A stretch of DNA of 64,000 nucleotides from Mesorhizobium sp. M8A.F.Ca.ET.218.01.1.1 (GTDB taxonomy: Bacteria; Pseudomonadota; Alphaproteobacteria; Rhizobiales; Rhizobiaceae): contig NZ_SRUZ01000007.1 in NCBI RefSeq assembly GCF_004791165.1, positions 372,001 to 436,000 of the forward strand. The letters are read 5' to 3'. The notes under the pieces are model-generated. The model searched no databases and was not told where the DNA came from. It saw only the letters and a program-made list of their open reading frames with translations. Both the position numbers and the translations under genes were made by a program. Shown here in pieces: positions 46,514-56,001 of this stretch (positions are counted from its first letter, which is position 1; every line of letters starts with the position of its first letter).

Positions 46514-48234
46514 TCGGCAAACTGCTGAAGCGCTTCGCCACGGTAGGCCGCGCCAGGACAAGCGAGGACGGGTCGATCGTGGTCGAAGGCGCCCGCAAGG
46601 CGACCGGCGGCAAGGGCAAGGCCCGCATCGTGATGACGATGGCGGTGTTCTTCGGCATCTTCTCGACCATATCGGGGCGGCTGGTCTATCTCGGTTTCCA
46701 GACACCCGACCTGTCGGGCGGTCCGCAAAGCCGGGTGACGGCGTCACGTCCCGACATTGTCGATCGCAACGGTGAAGTTCTGGCCACCGACATCAAGACG
46801 GCGTCGCTGTTCGCCGAGCCGCGCCGCATCGTCGATGCCGATGAGGCGATCGAGAAGCTGTCGACGGTGCTGCCCGAAATCGACTACGAGCAGACTTATC
46901 ACAAGCTGAAGAGCGGCGCCGGCTTCGTCTGGCTGCAGCGGCAACTGACGCCCAAGCAGCAGGCCGACATCATGCAGCTCGGCATTCCCGGCTTTGGCTT
47001 CCGCACCGAAAAGCGCCGTTTTTATCCGAGCGGCGAGACCTCCTCCTACATCGTCGGCCTGACCAACATCGACAACCAGGGCATCTCCGGCATGGAGAAA
47101 TATATCGATGAGCAGGGCCTGAGCGACCTGCAGGCGTCGGGCCTGGCGGTGGCGAAGGATCTCAGGCCGGTGAAGCTTTCGATCGATCTGCGCGTCCAGC
47201 ATGTGGTGCGCGACGAGATCGCGGCCGGCCTGGAGCGCTATCGCGCCATGGGCGCTGGCGCCGTCGTGCTCAACGTCAAGACCGGCGAAGTGGTGGCCAT
47301 GGCCTCGGTGCCGGATTTCGATCCGAACAATCCCTACAACGCGCAGGACAAGGACCGGCTTAACCGGATGTCGGCGGGGCTCTATGAGATGGGCTCGACC
47401 TTCAAGAGCTTCACCTCGGCCATGGCGCTCGATTCCGGCAAGGCGACGATGTCGAGCCGCTTCGACGCTTCGCATCCAATCCGGGTCGGCCACCAGGCCA
47501 TTCACGATTTCCACGGCAAGAACCGTGTGCTGTCGCTGCCGGAGGTCTTCCTCTATTCGTCCAACATCGGGTCGGCCAGGGAGGCCGAGCTGGTCGGCAT
47601 CGAGGCGCACCGCGAATTCCTGCATCGCCTCGGCATTCTGGAGAAGATGCAGACCGAACTGCCCGAAGTCGCCCGCCCGACCGAGCCGAAGGTGTGGAAG
47701 CAGGTCAATTCGTTCACCATCGCCTTCGGCCATGGCGTGTCGACGACGCCGCTGCAAGCGGCTGTCGGCTGCGCGGCGCTGGTCAATGGCGGATTCCTGA
47801 TGCAGCCGACATTTCTGGTCCGCAGCCAGGAGGATGCGATGGCGGCGGCCAAGAAAGTGGTTACCGAAAAGACCGTCGAGGGCATGCGCTACCTCTATTC
47901 GCTCAACGCCGAGAAGGGTTCGGCCAGAAATGCCCGGGTTCCCGGCTACCGCGTCGGCGGCAAGACCGGAACGGCCGAGAAGGTCATCAACGGCCGTTAC
48001 TCGAAGGAATTGAATTTCAACACCTTTGTCGCCGCCTTCCCGATGGACGATCCGCAATATCTGGTGTTCACGATCGCCGACGCCCCGCATCCGGAAAAGC
48101 CTGGGATGACCGACGTCGCGGCCAACAATGCGGGGGTCATGGCCGGCAATATCATCAGGCGTGCAGCGGCCATGCTTGGCGTGAAGCCAGATTTCAGCCA
48201 TGAAAATGGTGCAACGCTGGTTTCCTATCAGTGA
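46510..48234 (+). CDS. ftsI: Septal peptidoglycan transpeptidase FtsI (PBP3)
   Basis: A 574-residue class B penicillin-binding protein that crosslinks septal wall with FtsW. A membrane helix lies at about 40-62, then the PBP dimer domain (RPDIVDRNGEVLATDI) and the transpeptidase. Active-site motifs are Ser296-Thr-Phe-Lys299 in EMGSTFKSF, SSN in FLYSSNIGSA and Lys485-Thr-Gly in VGGKTGTAEKV. The start overlaps ftsL. Confidence 0.95.
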   Translation: MIGKLLKRFATVGRARTSEDGSIVVEGARKATGGKGKARIVMTMAVFFGIFSTISGRLVYLGFQTPDLSGGPQSRVTASRPDIVDRNGEVLATDIKTASLFAEPRRIVDADEAIEKLSTVLPEIDYEQTYHKLKSGAGFVWLQRQLTPKQQADIMQLGIPGFGFRTEKRRFYPSGETSSYIVGLTNIDNQGISGMEKYIDEQGLSDLQASGLAVAKDLRPVKLSIDLRVQHVVRDEIAAGLERYRAMGAGAVVLNVKTGEVVAMASVPDFDPNNPYNAQDKDRLNRMSAGLYEMGSTFKSFTSAMALDSGKATMSSRFDASHPIRVGHQAIHDFHGKNRVLSLPEVFLYSSNIGSAREAELVGIEAHREFLHRLGILEKMQTELPEVARPTEPKVWKQVNSFTIAFGHGVSTTPLQAAVGCAALVNGGFLMQPTFLVRSQEDAMAAAKKVVTEKTVEGMRYLYSLNAEKGSARNARVPGYRVGGKTGTAEKVINGRYSKELNFNTFVAAFPMDDPQYLVFTIADAPHPEKPGMTDVAANNAGVMAGNIIRRAAAMLGVKPDFSHENGATLVSYQ

Positions 48235-48288
48235 TTCTTGGGGCGCGCCGGCAACTGCGCGCTATTTTGTTGCGGTGAACGGGACTCG

Positions 48289-49743
48289 ATGAAGCTCAAA
48301 GATCTAGCCGGTATCCTGCCAGTCGAAGGAACAGCTTCCGTCGATCTGGAGGTTACAGGCATCTCGTCCGATTCCCGCCAGGTGAAACCCGGCGTCGTCT
48401 TTTTCGCGCTTGCCGGAACCAAGGCCGATGGCGCGAGCTACGCCGCCGACGCGGCCCGACGTGGCGCTGCAGCGATCGTCACGGGCAAAGGCAGTGGCCT
48501 GGCCGATTTGCCGGTTCCGGTGCTGGCGGTCGATGATCCGCGCCTGGCACTGGCGTTGAGTGCCGCCCGCTATTTCGGCAGGCAGCCGCAAACCATGGTC
48601 GCCGTGACCGGTACCAGCGGCAAAACGTCGGTCGCCGCCTTCACCAGGCAGATCTGGGAGCAGGCGGGATACGCCGCCGCCTCGATCGGGACCACCGGCG
48701 TGGTGGCACCCGGCCGCAACGAATATGGTTCGCTGACGACACCCGATCCGGTCGCCCTGCATCAGTTGCTGCGGGAATTGGCGGATGCCGGCGTTACCCA
48801 CGCCTCGATGGAGGCCTCCAGCCACGGGCTCGACCAGCGCCGCCTCGATGGGGTGAAGCTCTCGGCTGGCGGCTTCACCAATCTCGGCCGCGACCACATG
48901 GATTACCATCCGACGGTCGAGGATTATCACCGTGCCAAATTGCGCCTGTTCGACACGCTGCTGCCGAAGGGCGCACCGGCGATCGTCTTCGCCGACGATC
49001 CTTGGTCGGAACCCACGATAAAGGCGGCTCGGGCCGCCGGGCTCGACGTGCTGACGGTCGGCCGTCATGGCGATTTCCTCAGGCTGAAGCGGGTCGAGCA
49101 TGAGCGTCATCGCCAGCGTGCCGAGGTCGAAGCCGACGGTGTGATCCACGAAATCGACCTGCCGCTCGCCGGCGATTTCCAGATCGCCAACGCGCTGGTT
49201 GCGGCGGGACTTGCCATTTCCACCGGAACACCTGTCGCCAAGGCCTTGGGGGCATTGGAGAAATTGAAAGGCGCGCCGGGCAGGCTCGACCTCGTCGGTA
49301 CCACGGCGAGCGGGGCTCCGGTCTATGTCGATTACGCCCACAAGCCGGATGCGCTGGAGAATGTGCTGGCCTCGGTGCGTCCGTTCACCACCGGTCGCGT
49401 GATGGTCGTGTTTGGCTGCGGCGGCGACCGTGACCGGGGCAAACGACCGATCATGGGCGAGATCGCGACCCGGCTCGCCGATGTCGTCATCGTCACCGAC
49501 GACAATCCGCGCTCCGAAGTGCCCGAAAGCATCCGCGCCGCCATTCTTGCCGCGGCGCCCGGCGCCATCGAAATCGGTGACCGGCGCAAGGCGATCCACG
49601 AGGCTGTCGGCATGCTGCATGCCGGCGACACGCTGATTGTGGCCGGCAAGGGCCATGAGGAAGGCCAGACGATCGGCTCGGAAACCCTGCATTTCTCCGA
49701 CCACGAGGAAGTGCGCGCCGCGCTCAGGGAGCGTGCCGCATGA
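48289..49743 (+). CDS. murE: UDP-MurNAc-L-Ala-D-Glu:meso-diaminopimelate ligase MurE
   Basis: A 484-residue cytoplasmic Mur ligase adding the third stem residue. P-loop GTSGKTSVAAF, the carbamyl-lysine area around EASSHGLDQRRLDGV and the DAP-specific DNPRSEVPE (a DNPR motif) point to meso-DAP rather than lysine. ATG 48289 follows GGGA. A 54-bp gap after ftsI is one of the larger in the cluster; murF overlaps by 4 bp. Confidence 0.95.
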   Translation: MKLKDLAGILPVEGTASVDLEVTGISSDSRQVKPGVVFFALAGTKADGASYAADAARRGAAAIVTGKGSGLADLPVPVLAVDDPRLALALSAARYFGRQPQTMVAVTGTSGKTSVAAFTRQIWEQAGYAAASIGTTGVVAPGRNEYGSLTTPDPVALHQLLRELADAGVTHASMEASSHGLDQRRLDGVKLSAGGFTNLGRDHMDYHPTVEDYHRAKLRLFDTLLPKGAPAIVFADDPWSEPTIKAARAAGLDVLTVGRHGDFLRLKRVEHERHRQRAEVEADGVIHEIDLPLAGDFQIANALVAAGLAISTGTPVAKALGALEKLKGAPGRLDLVGTTASGAPVYVDYAHKPDALENVLASVRPFTTGRVMVVFGCGGDRDRGKRPIMGEIATRLADVVIVTDDNPRSEVPESIRAAILAAAPGAIEIGDRRKAIHEAVGMLHAGDTLIVAGKGHEEGQTIGSETLHFSDHEEVRAALRERAA

Positions 49744-51212
49744 GTTTGCTGTGGACTTCGGAAGCGCTGGTTGCCGCCACGGATGGGCGGCCGCTCGGCC
49801 CCATGCCCGAAGGTATATCGGGTATTTCGATCGACAGCCGCAGCCTGCAGCCGGGCGACGCCTTCTTTGCCATCAAGGGCGAGACGATGGACGGCCATGA
49901 CTTCGTCACCGCGGCCATCAAGGCCGGCGCCGGCGTGCTGGTGGTGGCAGAAGGCAAGCTGCCGTCGCTTGGCCGGCTGACCGCGCCGATCATCGTCGTC
50001 GAGGACGTTCTGGTTGCGCTGGAAAAGCTCGGTGTCGCGTCGCGCGCCCGCTCGCAGGCCAAGATCATCGCGGTCACCGGTTCCGCGGGCAAGACCACCA
50101 CCAAGGAGGCGCTGCGCCACGTGCTTTCGGCCGTCGGCAAGGTGCATGCCTCGGCGCAGTCGTTCAACAACCATTGGGGCGTGCCGCTGACCTTGGCGCG
50201 CATGCCCGATGACTGCGATTATGCCGTGTTCGAGATCGGCATGAACCATCCCGACGAGATCCGGCCGCTGGTGAAGATGGTGCGGCCGCATGTCGCCATC
50301 GTCACCATGATCGCGGCCGCGCATCTCGGCTTCTTCCGCAATCTGGACGAGATCGCCAGGGCCAAGGCCGAGATTTTTGAAGGGCTGGAACCCGAGGGCG
50401 CCGCAGTTCTCAACCGCGACGATGCGCGTTTCAAGCTGCTGGACAAGATGGCGCAAGCTGCCGGCGTCGAGCATGTCTATGGCTTCGGCGAGAATGCGCG
50501 CTCGACGTTCAAGCTGGTCAAGTGCGAGTTGCATGCCGACCATTCCGACATCGCCGCCAGGATCAGCGGCCACGATATGATCGCTCGTATCGGAGCGCCC
50601 GGCCGGCACATGGTGCAAAACGTGCTGGCGGTGCTGGGCGCCGCGCATCTGGTCGGCGCCGATCTCGACAAGGTGGCATTGGCGCTGGCCGATCTCTCCG
50701 CCGAGCGCGGGCGCGGCAAGCGCCATGTGCTGCGGCATCCCGGTGGCCCGACTTCGGGCCAGCCCGGTGGCCCGAGGCACGGTGGCCCGATCACGCTGAT
50801 CGACGAGAGCTACAACGCCAATCCGGCCTCGATGGCGGCCGCCATGGCGCTGCTCAACGCGACGCCGGTGACGGGCGAGGGCAGACGCATCGCCGTGCTT
50901 GGCGACATGCTGGAGCTCGGCGACCATTCGGCAAAGCTGCATGCCGCCCTTGCCGATCTCATCGTCGGCACGGGCACGCGGACAGTCTTTCTCGGCGGGC
51001 CGGAGATGCGGTCGCTGGCGGAAGCGCTGCCGGACGATATCAGGACGGAATACCGCGCCGGCGTCGAGGAGTTGAAGCCGGTTCTGCTCGCCGCGCTAAG
51101 GCCGGGCGACGTGGTGATGATCAAATCGTCGAAGGGCATCGGTTTTGCAAAACTGGTCGATGCGCTGCTGGGCAAATTCCCGGCCGAGACGACAACCAGC
51201 AACCAGACCTAG
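49740..51212 (+). CDS. murF: UDP-MurNAc-tripeptide:D-Ala-D-Ala ligase MurF
   Basis: A 490-residue Mur ligase that adds D-Ala-D-Ala. The P-loop is VTGSAGKTTTKEALRHVL, followed by SFNNHWGVPLTLARMP and the central FEIGMNHPDEI. In the last domain, just before ITLIDESYNANPAS, there is an 18-residue Gly/Pro-rich insert HPGGPTSGQPGGPRHGGP made of repeated GGTGGCCCGA (about 50741-50790), absent in most MurF proteins as I recall them. It sits at a loop and should be tolerated. Confidence 0.94.
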   Translation: MSLLWTSEALVAATDGRPLGPMPEGISGISIDSRSLQPGDAFFAIKGETMDGHDFVTAAIKAGAGVLVVAEGKLPSLGRLTAPIIVVEDVLVALEKLGVASRARSQAKIIAVTGSAGKTTTKEALRHVLSAVGKVHASAQSFNNHWGVPLTLARMPDDCDYAVFEIGMNHPDEIRPLVKMVRPHVAIVTMIAAAHLGFFRNLDEIARAKAEIFEGLEPEGAAVLNRDDARFKLLDKMAQAAGVEHVYGFGENARSTFKLVKCELHADHSDIAARISGHDMIARIGAPGRHMVQNVLAVLGAAHLVGADLDKVALALADLSAERGRGKRHVLRHPGGPTSGQPGGPRHGGPITLIDESYNANPASMAAAMALLNATPVTGEGRRIAVLGDMLELGDHSAKLHAALADLIVGTGTRTVFLGGPEMRSLAEALPDDIRTEYRAGVEELKPVLLAALRPGDVVMIKSSKGIGFAKLVDALLGKFPAETTTSNQT

Positions 51213-51229
51213 TCGGGGGACGAAAGCGC

Positions 51230-52312
51230 ATGTTCACACTGCTGGTCGATTTCGCGGACAAGGTCTCTGTCTTCAATGTCTTCCGCTACATCACGTTCCG
51301 CACTGGCGGGGCGCTGATCACCTCGGCGCTGATCGTCTTCATCTTCGGGCCGACCATCATCAATTCGCTGCGGCTCAGGCAAGGCAAGGGCCAACCGATC
51401 CGCGCCGACGGGCCGCAGACGCATTTCAAGAAGGCGGGTACGCCGACCATGGGCGGACTGATGATCCTGTCCGGCATCATCGGCTCGTCGCTTCTATGGG
51501 CGAACCTGTCCAGCATCTATGTCTGGGTGGTGCTGTTGGTGACACTCGGCTTCGGCTCGATCGGCTTTTATGACGACTATCTGAAGGTGACCAAGCAGTC
51601 GCATCTCGGCTTCTCCGGCAAGGCGCGGCTTGCGTTGGAATTCGTTATCGCCGGTATCGCCGCCTGGGCGATCATGCACAATGGCCAGGCGCCGTTCTCG
51701 TCGTCACTGACATTCCCCTTCGCCAAGGAATTCATCATCAACCTCGGCTGGTTCTTCATCCCGTTCTCCTGCTTCGTCATCGTCGGCGCCGGCAATGCGG
51801 TGAACCTGACCGACGGCCTCGACGGTCTGGCGATCGTGCCGATCATGATCGCGGCGGCGTCCTTCGGCGTCATCGCCTATCTCTCGGGCAATGCGGTCTT
51901 CGCTGAATACCTGCAGATCCATTTCGTGCCCGGCACCGGCGAACTGGCGGTCGTGCTTGGCGCGGTCATTGGCGCCGGCCTTGGCTTTCTCTGGTTCAAC
52001 GCGCCGCCGGCGGCGATCTTCATGGGTGATACCGGGTCGCTCGCCATGGGTGGCCTGATCGGCACGGTCGCGGTCGCCACCAAGCACGAGATCGTGCTCG
52101 TCATCGTCGGCGGCTTGTTCGTGGTCGAGATCCTCTCGGTCATCATCCAGGTCGGCTACTTCAAGATGACCGGCAAGCGCGTGTTCCTAATGGCGCCGAT
52201 CCATCATCATTTCGAAAAGCTCGGCTGGACCGAAAGCCAGGTGGTGATCCGCTTCTGGATCATCGCCGTCATCCTGGCGCTGGTCGGCCTCTCCACCCTC
52301 AAGCTCAGATAG
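51230..52312 (+). CDS. mraY: Phospho-MurNAc-pentapeptide translocase MraY
   Basis: A 360-residue membrane enzyme with ten helices that makes lipid I on undecaprenyl phosphate. Signature loops are HFKKAGTPTMGGL, FYDDYLKVTKQSHLGFSGKARL, NAVNLTDGLDGLAI and FMGDTGSLAMGGL, then MAPIHHHFEKLGW. ATG at 51230 follows GGGGGA. It sits 17 bp after murF. Confidence 0.96.
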   Translation: MFTLLVDFADKVSVFNVFRYITFRTGGALITSALIVFIFGPTIINSLRLRQGKGQPIRADGPQTHFKKAGTPTMGGLMILSGIIGSSLLWANLSSIYVWVVLLVTLGFGSIGFYDDYLKVTKQSHLGFSGKARLALEFVIAGIAAWAIMHNGQAPFSSSLTFPFAKEFIINLGWFFIPFSCFVIVGAGNAVNLTDGLDGLAIVPIMIAAASFGVIAYLSGNAVFAEYLQIHFVPGTGELAVVLGAVIGAGLGFLWFNAPPAAIFMGDTGSLAMGGLIGTVAVATKHEIVLVIVGGLFVVEILSVIIQVGYFKMTGKRVFLMAPIHHHFEKLGWTESQVVIRFWIIAVILALVGLSTLKLR

Positions 52313-52320
52313 GCTGCCAT

Positions 52321-53721
52321 TTGATCCCCGCCGCATCCTTCGCAGGCAAGCGTGTTTCGCTCTTCGGGCTCGGCGGCTCGGGGATCGCCACGGCGCGCGC
52401 TCTGATCGAGGGCGGTGCGCAAGTGCTGGCCTGGGACGACAATCCCGACAGCGTCGCCAAGGCCGCCGCCACCGGCATCGCAACCGGCGACCTGCGTGGC
52501 GCTGACTGGGCTGGCTTTTCAGCTTTCGTGCTGTCGCCGGGCGTGCCGCTGACCCATCCCAAGCCCCACTGGACGGTGGAGCTCGCGCGTGGCGCCGGGG
52601 TTGAGGTCATCGGCGACATCGAGCTTTTCTGCCGGGAGAGGACACTCAGCGCTCCGGATGCTCCCTTCATCGCCATCACCGGCACCAACGGCAAGTCGAC
52701 GACGACGGCGCTGACGGCGCATATCCTTCAAGCTTCCGGGCGCGACACGCAGATGGGCGGCAATATCGGCCGCGCCGTGATGACGCTCGATCCGCCGGCG
52801 CCCGACCGGCATTATGTGGTCGAATGCTCGTCCTACCAGATCGACCTTGCGCCCTCGATCAATCCGACGGCCGGCATCCTGCTCAACCTGACGCCCGACC
52901 ATCTCGACCGCCACGGCACCATGCAGCACTACGCCTCAATCAAGGAGCGGCTGGTGGCGGGCAGCGAGACTGCGATCATCGGCATCGACGATTCCTGGTG
53001 CGCTCAGATTGCCGAGCGGCTGGAGCGGGCGGGGCGGCAGGTCATCCGTATTTCCAAGCGGCTGCCGCTGACCGACGGCTATTTCGCCGACGGCACCAAC
53101 CTGATGGAAGCGGTGCATGGCCGCTACAGCCGTGTCGCCTTCCTCGAAGGCATCGGCTCGCTGCGCGGCCAGCACAATGCGCAGAACGCGCTGGCCGCCG
53201 TCGCCGCCTGCCTCAAGGTCGGTCTCGACCTCGGCGAGATCCAGTCGGGGCTCGAAAGCTTCCCGGGCCTCGCCCACCGCATGGAGCAGGTCGGCCGCAA
53301 GGACCATGTCCTGTTCGTCAACGATTCCAAGGCGACCAACGCCGATGCGGCTGCTCCCGCACTGTCCAGCTTCAGCCGCATCTACTGGATCGCCGGCGGT
53401 CTGCCCAAGGAGGGCGGCATCGAACCGTTGCGCGGCTTCTTCCCGCGCATCGCCAAGGCCTATCTGATCGGCGAGGCCGCCCCCGCCTTTTCGGCGACGC
53501 TGGGCGAGGCCGTGCCCTACGAAATCTCGGGCACGCTGGCGGCCGCGGTCGAGCATGCCGCGCATGACGCGGCCAAGGACGACAGCGGCGAGGCGGTGGT
53601 GCTGTTGTCGCCGGCCTGCGCCAGTTTCGACCAATTCAAGAATTTCGAGGTCCGCGGCGAAGCCTTCAGGCAAGCTGCGAGCGCTATAGATGGCGTCAAA
53701 CCCATCGGAGGGGCACGATAA
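52321..53721 (+). CDS. murD: UDP-MurNAc-L-Ala:D-Glu ligase MurD
   Basis: A 466-residue Mur ligase that adds D-glutamate. N-terminal Rossmann LFGLGGSGIATARALIEGG, P-loop ITGTNGKSTTTAL, then NLTPDHLDRHGTMQHYASIK and VNDSKATNADAAAPAL. The start appears to be a TTG at 52321, eight bases after mraY, with only a weak AGG upstream; no ATG is near. The stop shares one base with ftsW. Confidence 0.94.
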   Translation: MIPAASFAGKRVSLFGLGGSGIATARALIEGGAQVLAWDDNPDSVAKAAATGIATGDLRGADWAGFSAFVLSPGVPLTHPKPHWTVELARGAGVEVIGDIELFCRERTLSAPDAPFIAITGTNGKSTTTALTAHILQASGRDTQMGGNIGRAVMTLDPPAPDRHYVVECSSYQIDLAPSINPTAGILLNLTPDHLDRHGTMQHYASIKERLVAGSETAIIGIDDSWCAQIAERLERAGRQVIRISKRLPLTDGYFADGTNLMEAVHGRYSRVAFLEGIGSLRGQHNAQNALAAVAACLKVGLDLGEIQSGLESFPGLAHRMEQVGRKDHVLFVNDSKATNADAAAPALSSFSRIYWIAGGLPKEGGIEPLRGFFPRIAKAYLIGEAAPAFSATLGEAVPYEISGTLAAAVEHAAHDAAKDDSGEAVVLLSPACASFDQFKNFEVRGEAFRQAASAIDGVKPIGGAR

Positions 53722-54872
53722 TGCAGAGCCGTCTCGACAAAAGTCCGGTCGCAACCTGGTGGTGGACCATCGATCGCTGGTTCCTGGCGGCGTTCCTGTC
53801 GCTGATGGGGCTCGGCATCGTGTTGTCCTTCGCGGCAAGTCCCGCGGTCGCCGAACGCATCGGCCTCGACAGTTTCCATTTCGCCACCCGACAGATCATC
53901 TTCACCGTGCCCGCGCTCGGCGTGATGTTGGCGGTCTCCTTCCTCGATTCCAGAGAGATCCGGCGCATGTCGCTGATCATGCTGTGCCTCATGCTGGTGC
54001 TGATGGTGGCGGTGCTCTATGTCGGCGTCGAGGTGAAGGGCGCACGGCGCTGGGTCTCGCTCGCCGGCCTGTCGATCCAGCCGTCGGAATTCCTCAAGCC
54101 GGCCTTCGTCATCATGTGCGCCTGGCTGTTCGCCGAACACAAACGCCAGCCCGACATTCCCGGCAATCTGTTCGCCATGCTGCTGCTGGTGCTGGTCGTG
54201 TCGCTGCTGGTGGCGCAGCCGGACCTCGGCCAGACCATGCTGACCACCGGCACCTGGGGCATCATGTTCTTCATGGCCGGGCTGCCGTGGCTGTGGATCA
54301 TCGTGCTCGGTGCGGCCGGCGTCGGCGGCGTCTTCGCCGCCTATACGGTGTTTCCGCACGTCGCGCTGCGCATCGACAAGTTCCTCACCGGCGAAGGCGA
54401 CACGTTCCAGGTCGACATGGGGCGTGACGCGCTGATCAATGGCGGCTGGTTCGGCGTCGGGCCGGGCGAGGGCACCGTCAAGCGGGTCATCCCCGACAGC
54501 CATGCCGACTTCGTCTTCTCGGTCGCGGGCGAGGAGTTCGGGCTGATCATGTGCTTCTTCATCATGTCGATCTTCGCCTTCATCGTGCTGCGCGGTCTCA
54601 ACACGGCGCTGAAGGAGCATGACGACTTCACCCGTTATGCGGTCGGCGGCCTGGTCACCGTGTTCGGCCTGCAGGCCGTCATCAACATGTGCGTCAACCT
54701 GCAGCTGGTGCCGGCCAAGGGCATGACGCTGCCCTTCATCTCCTATGGCGGCTCCTCGCAGATCGCCATCGCCATCTCGATGGGGATGGTGCTGGCGCTG
54801 ACGCGCAAGCGGCCGGAAAAGCGCAAGCAGATGGGCTTTGCGCTGCCGCAGCGCGCCATGCCGGCGGAGTGA
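53721..54872 (+). CDS. ftsW: Septal peptidoglycan polymerase FtsW
   Basis: A 383-residue SEDS glycosyltransferase, ten helices, that polymerises lipid II with FtsI. Family motifs are VKGARRWVSLAGLSIQPSEF, QPDLGQTML, the long periplasmic loop with GEGTVKRVIPDSHADFVFS, and PFISYGGSSQIA. ATG at 53721 follows GGAGGGG. Confidence 0.96.
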   Translation: MQSRLDKSPVATWWWTIDRWFLAAFLSLMGLGIVLSFAASPAVAERIGLDSFHFATRQIIFTVPALGVMLAVSFLDSREIRRMSLIMLCLMLVLMVAVLYVGVEVKGARRWVSLAGLSIQPSEFLKPAFVIMCAWLFAEHKRQPDIPGNLFAMLLLVLVVSLLVAQPDLGQTMLTTGTWGIMFFMAGLPWLWIIVLGAAGVGGVFAAYTVFPHVALRIDKFLTGEGDTFQVDMGRDALINGGWFGVGPGEGTVKRVIPDSHADFVFSVAGEEFGLIMCFFIMSIFAFIVLRGLNTALKEHDDFTRYAVGGLVTVFGLQAVINMCVNLQLVPAKGMTLPFISYGGSSQIAIAISMGMVLALTRKRPEKRKQMGFALPQRAMPAE

Positions 54873-54873
54873 C

Positions 54874-56001
54874 ATGGCCAGAGGCGTTATCCTTCTCGCC
54901 GCGGGCGGAACCGGCGGACATCTGTTTCCAGCCGAAGCGCTGGCGCATGAACTCATCGAGCGCGGCTGGGCGGTGCATCTGGCGACCGACACCCGCGCCG
55001 AACGGTTTGCCGGCCATTTCCCGGCAGCGGCCATCCATCCCATCCAGTCGGCGACGTTGGGCTCGAAAAACCCCTTCGCCCTGCTTGGCGCCTTCTGGAA
55101 AATCTGGAGCGGCGTGCGTCAGGCCTCCGCCGTCATCGGCAGGATCAAGCCGGAGGCCGTCGTGGGCTTTGGCGGCTATCCGACCCTGCCGCCGCTCTAT
55201 GCGGCGACGCGGCGCAAGGTGCCGACGCTGATCCACGAGCAGAACGCGGTGATGGGGCGCGCCAACCGGGCGCTGGCCGGCCGCGTCGACGCGATCGCCG
55301 GCGGCTTCCTGCCGCAAGATGAGAGTGCGGCCGGCGCCAAGACGGTGACGACCGGCAATCCGGTCAGGCCAGCGGTGCTCGAAGCAGCCAGGACACCTTA
55401 CGTGGCTTCAACCGGGGATGAGCCTTTCCGCCTGCTGTTGTTCGGCGGCAGTCAGGGCGCGCAATTCTTTTCCGATGCCATGCCGGGGGCAGTCGCGCTG
55501 CTTTCCGATGCACAGCGCAGACGCCTCGTCATTACCCAACAAGCTCGCGCGGACGACGTGGCGCGGGTGAAGGCGGCCTATGCCGCGCTCGGCGTCGCCG
55601 TCGAGGTCTCGCCGTTCTTTACCGACATGGCGGCGCGCATTGCGGCGGCGCATCTGGTGATCTCGCGCTCCGGCGCTTCCACCGTCTCGGAGATCGCCGT
55701 CATCGGCCGGCCGGCACTGCTGGTGCCCTATCCCTTTGCGCTCGACCACGACCAGGCGGCCAATGCGGCGGCGCTTGCCGCCGCCGGCGGCGGCGAAGTG
55801 CATGTGCAATCATCGCTTTCGTCCGAGCGCATCGCGGCACTGCTCGGCGCCCTGATAGACCAGCCGGAGCGGCTCGCGACGATGGCTGCCGCGGCCAAAT
55901 CGGTCGGCCGGCCGGACGCGGCACGGTTGCTCGCCGATCTCACAGAGGCTATTGCGTCCCGCAAAACAGTATCGGATTTCAGGAAGGGGACGCACCCATG
56001 A
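54874..56001 (+). CDS. murG: Lipid II synthase MurG
   Basis: A 375-residue GT28 glycosyltransferase that adds GlcNAc to lipid I at the inner membrane. N-terminal LLAAGGTGGHLFPAEALA, then VGFGGYPTLPPLYAA, HEQNAVMGRANR, and C-terminal GGSQGAQFF and ISRSGASTVSEIAVIGRPA with the UDP-GlcNAc contacts. ATG at 54874 is two bases after the ftsW stop; murC overlaps by 4 bp. Confidence 0.96.
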   Translation: MARGVILLAAGGTGGHLFPAEALAHELIERGWAVHLATDTRAERFAGHFPAAAIHPIQSATLGSKNPFALLGAFWKIWSGVRQASAVIGRIKPEAVVGFGGYPTLPPLYAATRRKVPTLIHEQNAVMGRANRALAGRVDAIAGGFLPQDESAAGAKTVTTGNPVRPAVLEAARTPYVASTGDEPFRLLLFGGSQGAQFFSDAMPGAVALLSDAQRRRLVITQQARADDVARVKAAYAALGVAVEVSPFFTDMAARIAAAHLVISRSGASTVSEIAVIGRPALLVPYPFALDHDQAANAAALAAAGGGEVHVQSSLSSERIAALLGALIDQPERLATMAAAAKSVGRPDAARLLADLTEAIASRKTVSDFRKGTHP

